Positions 15,396-16,848 of a stretch of 16,848 nucleotides of DNA are shown piece after piece (position 1 is the first letter of the stretch; every line of letters starts with the position of its first letter). The position numbers and the translations under genes are program-made. The DNA comes from an uncultured Clostridia bacterium (lineage in GTDB: Bacteria > Bacillota > Clostridia > Christensenellales > UBA1242): assembly GCA_945937975.1 (NCBI GenBank), contig CAMEUD010000016.1, forward strand, positions 1-16,848, written 5' to 3'. The notes under the pieces are model-generated. The model saw nothing but the letters and a program-made list of their open reading frames with translations. It was not told where the DNA came from and did no database searches.

Positions 15396-15419
15396 TTAGT
15401 ATAAAAATTAGTATACTAA
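15396..15419. repeat. 24-bp operator-like element, copy 1
   Basis: TTAGTATA, a 4-base A/T spacer, then the perfect 12-bp palindrome TTAGTATACTAA. Copy 2 matches it at 22 of 24 positions exactly 105 bp away. It lies just downstream of the minus-strand promoter at 15442-15470 (about +16 to +39). Confidence 0.6.
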
Positions 15420-15441
15420 TTAAAAACACTAAATTCCTTTT

Positions 15442-15470
15442 GTTATATGGAATTAAGCCACTTTTTTCAA
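15442..15470 (-). promoter_or_regulatory. Promoter of the decayed gene, flanked by operators
   Basis: On the minus strand TTGAAA (15465-15470), 17 bases, TATAAC (15442-15447); start expected near 15435. The two 24-bp elements lie on either side of it, one upstream (about -66 to -89) and one downstream of the start. Confidence 0.6.
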
Positions 15471-15500
15471 CTCTAAAATTTGCATAAAATGTTGCCAAAA

Positions 15501-15524
15501 TTAGTATAAATTTTAGTATACTAA
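15501..15524. repeat. 24-bp operator-like element, copy 2
   Basis: The same arrangement as copy 1 (TTAGTATA, 4-base spacer, palindrome TTAGTATACTAA) in the same orientation; only two bases differ, both in the spacer. Confidence 0.6.
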
Positions 15525-15538
15525 CTCTAAATTTTTAT

Positions 15539-15574
15539 AAAAAAAGAGATACAGCAAAAACTCTGTATCCCTTT
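15539..15574 (-). terminator. Terminator of the tRNA-Leu gene
   Basis: A 12-bp stem with one mismatch (15543-15554 and 15563-15574), loop of 8, followed on the minus strand by seven T. It lies 16 bases after the CCA end of the tRNA. Confidence 0.85.
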
Positions 15575-15589
15575 ATTTATATGCATTTT

Positions 15590-15671
15590 TGGTGCGAGTA
15601 ACGAGACTTGAACTCATACGATTTCTCACTTGCCCCTTAAACAAGCGCGTCTACCATTCCGCCATACTCGC
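15590..15671 (-). tRNA. tRNA-Leu, anticodon AAG, CCA encoded
   Basis: The minus strand folds as a class II tRNA of 82 bases with an encoded CCA. The acceptor stem GCGAGTA/TACTCGC is perfect (7 bp) with discriminator A, as in Leu tRNAs. The D arm is GCGGAATGGTAGACGC. The anticodon stem CTTGT/GCAAG encloses TTAAGGG, giving anticodon AAG (15636-15638) that reads CUU, with G37 as expected for CUN readers. A short variable arm (GAGAAATC) and a T arm ATGAG-TTCAAGT-CTCGT complete it. A34 in a Leu tRNA would need conversion to inosine (by TadA) to read more than CUU. It is a single gene with its own promoter and terminator. Confidence 0.95.
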
Positions 15672-15690
15672 ATATTTAGTGTACCTTGGT

Positions 15691-15719
15691 ATATTAACAC
15701 TAAATAAAATAGTTGTCAA
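15691..15719 (-). promoter_or_regulatory. Promoter of the tRNA-Leu gene
   Basis: A perfect TTGACA (15714-15719), 17 bases, and TAATAT (15691-15696) on the minus strand, about 20 bases before the tRNA 5' end. Confidence 0.7.
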
Positions 15720-15782
15720 GAGATTTATTAACAAAAGATATTTTTTATAAAATTTATATGCTAAAAATTTGCTATTTAAAAG

Positions 15783-15810
15783 AAAAAAGATTGAGAAATA
15801 CCAATCTCTT
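15783..15810 (-). terminator. Terminator of the right-edge gene
   Basis: A 9-bp stem with one G-U pair (15785-15793 and 15802-15810), then a T-run on the minus strand. It lies 7 bases past the stop codon. Confidence 0.65.
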
Positions 15811-15817
15811 ATATTTT

Positions 15818-16848
15818 TTATTTTTGCTTTATTATATCAAATTTATCTATAATATGATTATTTTTTTGATTATTTTTGTAATTTTGATATAATTTTTCAA
15901 TTTCTTCCATTCGATAATTTTTCATTGTTTCTTGAATTTGCTCTTTTGAAATGTAATTATTATCATATAAACTAAATAATAAAATCCAATCATTTTTATC
16001 AAGTTTGCAATAGTATGAATTAAATGTTGTGAGCATAGCGTTTAATGATTCTTTTATATTTTTGTGAAGCATACAAAATTCTATAATTTGATTTTTAATA
16101 AAATCATCGCAGTATAAATTTACATATGCGCTAATAGTTGGTGTGAAATAACTAATATATTTTTTTGCATCATTTGCTAAAAAACAATTATCATTGTCTA
16201 AATCTTCGAAAGCTTTTTGTGTTATGCTCAATGTTTTACTTATCATAGGAATTACTTTCTCTTTTGCATATTCAATATTTCTTGGTAAATATGATAAACA
16301 TTCGGCATAAAGGTCATCTTCAAAAGAATTATTACTTGCTATCTTTTTTAAATATATCTTAAAAAGTTTTTTGATTTTTGGTGTTTTAACATTTGAATAG
16401 ATATATAAAAACAATTTTTGACATTCCTGTCTTGCACTATCTCTTGCATCTTTTTCATTTTGAGATGTGTAATATAAATAATATGGATTAATGTTTACTC
16501 TTGATTCTTTTATTAAATAAACAGCAGTGCAAATTGACATTGCTGGAATTTGTGGAGGAAACGAACCGTTTAAATCTTTTTTTATTGTTAGATGTTGATA
16601 TACATGTCGTGTTTCATGAAAAATGGTGTTTGTAATTTCATGTAAACTTCTCAACTTCATATGTCTTGTGTTTATTGTTATATTGTTATAATTTGCTGTT
16701 CCCCGCGAATTTGAAGTTAATTTTTCAAACTTGATATTTGCTTTAACTTTATATATGTTTTGTGCAAGCGTGCAAACTTTTACAAGAAAATTTTTTATAT
16801 CTATTTCCTTGTACTTTGGTTTGTCGATACACTCTAAAATTTCTTTAT
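15818..16848 (-). CDS. HExxH-containing protein, 5'-truncated by the window edge
   Basis: The frame is open from the stop at 15818 to the right edge (342 residues visible), so the ATG at 16660 is internal; it has no ribosome binding site and the sequence before it (NSRGTANYNNITINTRH) reads like continuous protein. FHETRHVYQH, at about 76-85 of the visible part, contains HETRH, a zinc-metallopeptidase type HExxH, and is preceded by LRSLHEITNTI, the helix that usually carries such a site. No signal peptide is visible, but the N terminus is missing. The 260 residues after the motif are helical, with many Asn, Lys and Tyr, and I see no clear third zinc ligand. The motif suggests a metalloprotease; the family is not recognised. 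Confidence 0.7.
   Translation of the reverse strand, partial: KEILECIDKPKYKEIDIKNFLVKVCTLAQNIYKVKANIKFEKLTSNSRGTANYNNITINTRHMKLRSLHEITNTIFHETRHVYQHLTIKKDLNGSFPPQIPAMSICTAVYLIKESRVNINPYYLYYTSQNEKDARDSARQECQKLFLYIYSNVKTPKIKKLFKIYLKKIASNNSFEDDLYAECLSYLPRNIEYAKEKVIPMISKTLSITQKAFEDLDNDNCFLANDAKKYISYFTPTISAYVNLYCDDFIKNQIIEFCMLHKNIKESLNAMLTTFNSYYCKLDKNDWILLFSLYDNNYISKEQIQETMKNYRMEEIEKLYQNYKNNQKNNHIIDKFDIIKQK

Noticed and set aside
15071..15453. Inverted copies of TTGTTATATGGAA (near 15072 on the minus strand and 15439 on the plus strand)
   Set aside because: Only 13 bases, one copy overlaps the -10 region of the promoter and the other lies in the decayed gene; no transposase or target duplication is seen, so chance is likely.
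15675..15704. Inverted repeat TTTAGTGT/ACACTAAA around the tRNA promoter -10
   Set aside because: Eight A/T-rich bases with a 14-base gap is weak evidence for an operator at a tRNA gene.
1..16848. CRISPR arrays, insertion sequences, prophage genes
   Set aside because: No regularly spaced repeats, transposase or integrase motifs, or phage structural genes were seen on either strand.

Overview
The window is AT-rich with standard-code stops, strong AGGAGG-type ribosome binding sites and TTGACA/TATAAT promoters. It carries the rpmH-rnpA-yidD-yidC-jag cluster with a clostridial-type YidC, together with mnmE, YugP-like peptidases and an M18 aminopeptidase. This points to a low-GC Bacillota, most likely an uncultured clostridium; I cannot place it more exactly from sequence alone.

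Layout. Positions 1-1100 (+): the 3' end of a membrane protein running off the left edge, then a small hypothetical gene with its own promoter. Positions 1142-3184 (-): a lipoprotein followed upstream by a signal-anchored protein, both mostly extracytoplasmic and unrecognised. Positions 3278-5331 (-): two tandem HipA/CtkA-like protein kinases. Positions 5413-8322 (+): promoter, leader, rpmH (too short for a 60-residue ORF cutoff), rnpA, yidD, yidC, jag and a terminator. Positions 8331-10430 (+): two more tandem HipA/CtkA-like kinases. Positions 10438-13235 (-): mnmE and an M18 aminopeptidase, each with its own promoter and terminator. Positions 13388-14858 (-): two tandem YugP-like membrane zinc peptidases. 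Positions 14859-15589: a decayed gene with in-frame stops, behind a promoter flanked by two near-identical 24-bp operator-like elements. Positions 15590-15671 (-): a tRNA-Leu with anticodon AAG. Positions 15818-16848 (-): a HExxH-containing protein that is open to the right edge.

How the parts relate. The central operon makes ribosomal protein L34, the RNase P protein, the membrane insertion factor YidD, the insertase YidC and the RNA-binding protein KhpB/Jag. In many Bacillota this cluster neighbours dnaA on one side and mnmE-mnmG-rsmG on the other. Here both flanks are occupied by pairs of kinases pointing away from the operon, and mnmE sits on the opposite strand. Two kinase pairs around a translation and membrane-biogenesis operon, with no HipB-like antitoxin gene and no HipA N-terminal domain, is the most unusual feature. 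The second most unusual is the paired operator architecture near 15.4-15.5 kb. Several genes (kinase 3, mnmE, perhaps the upstream yugP) have promoters placed so that transcription would begin at or next to the start codon.
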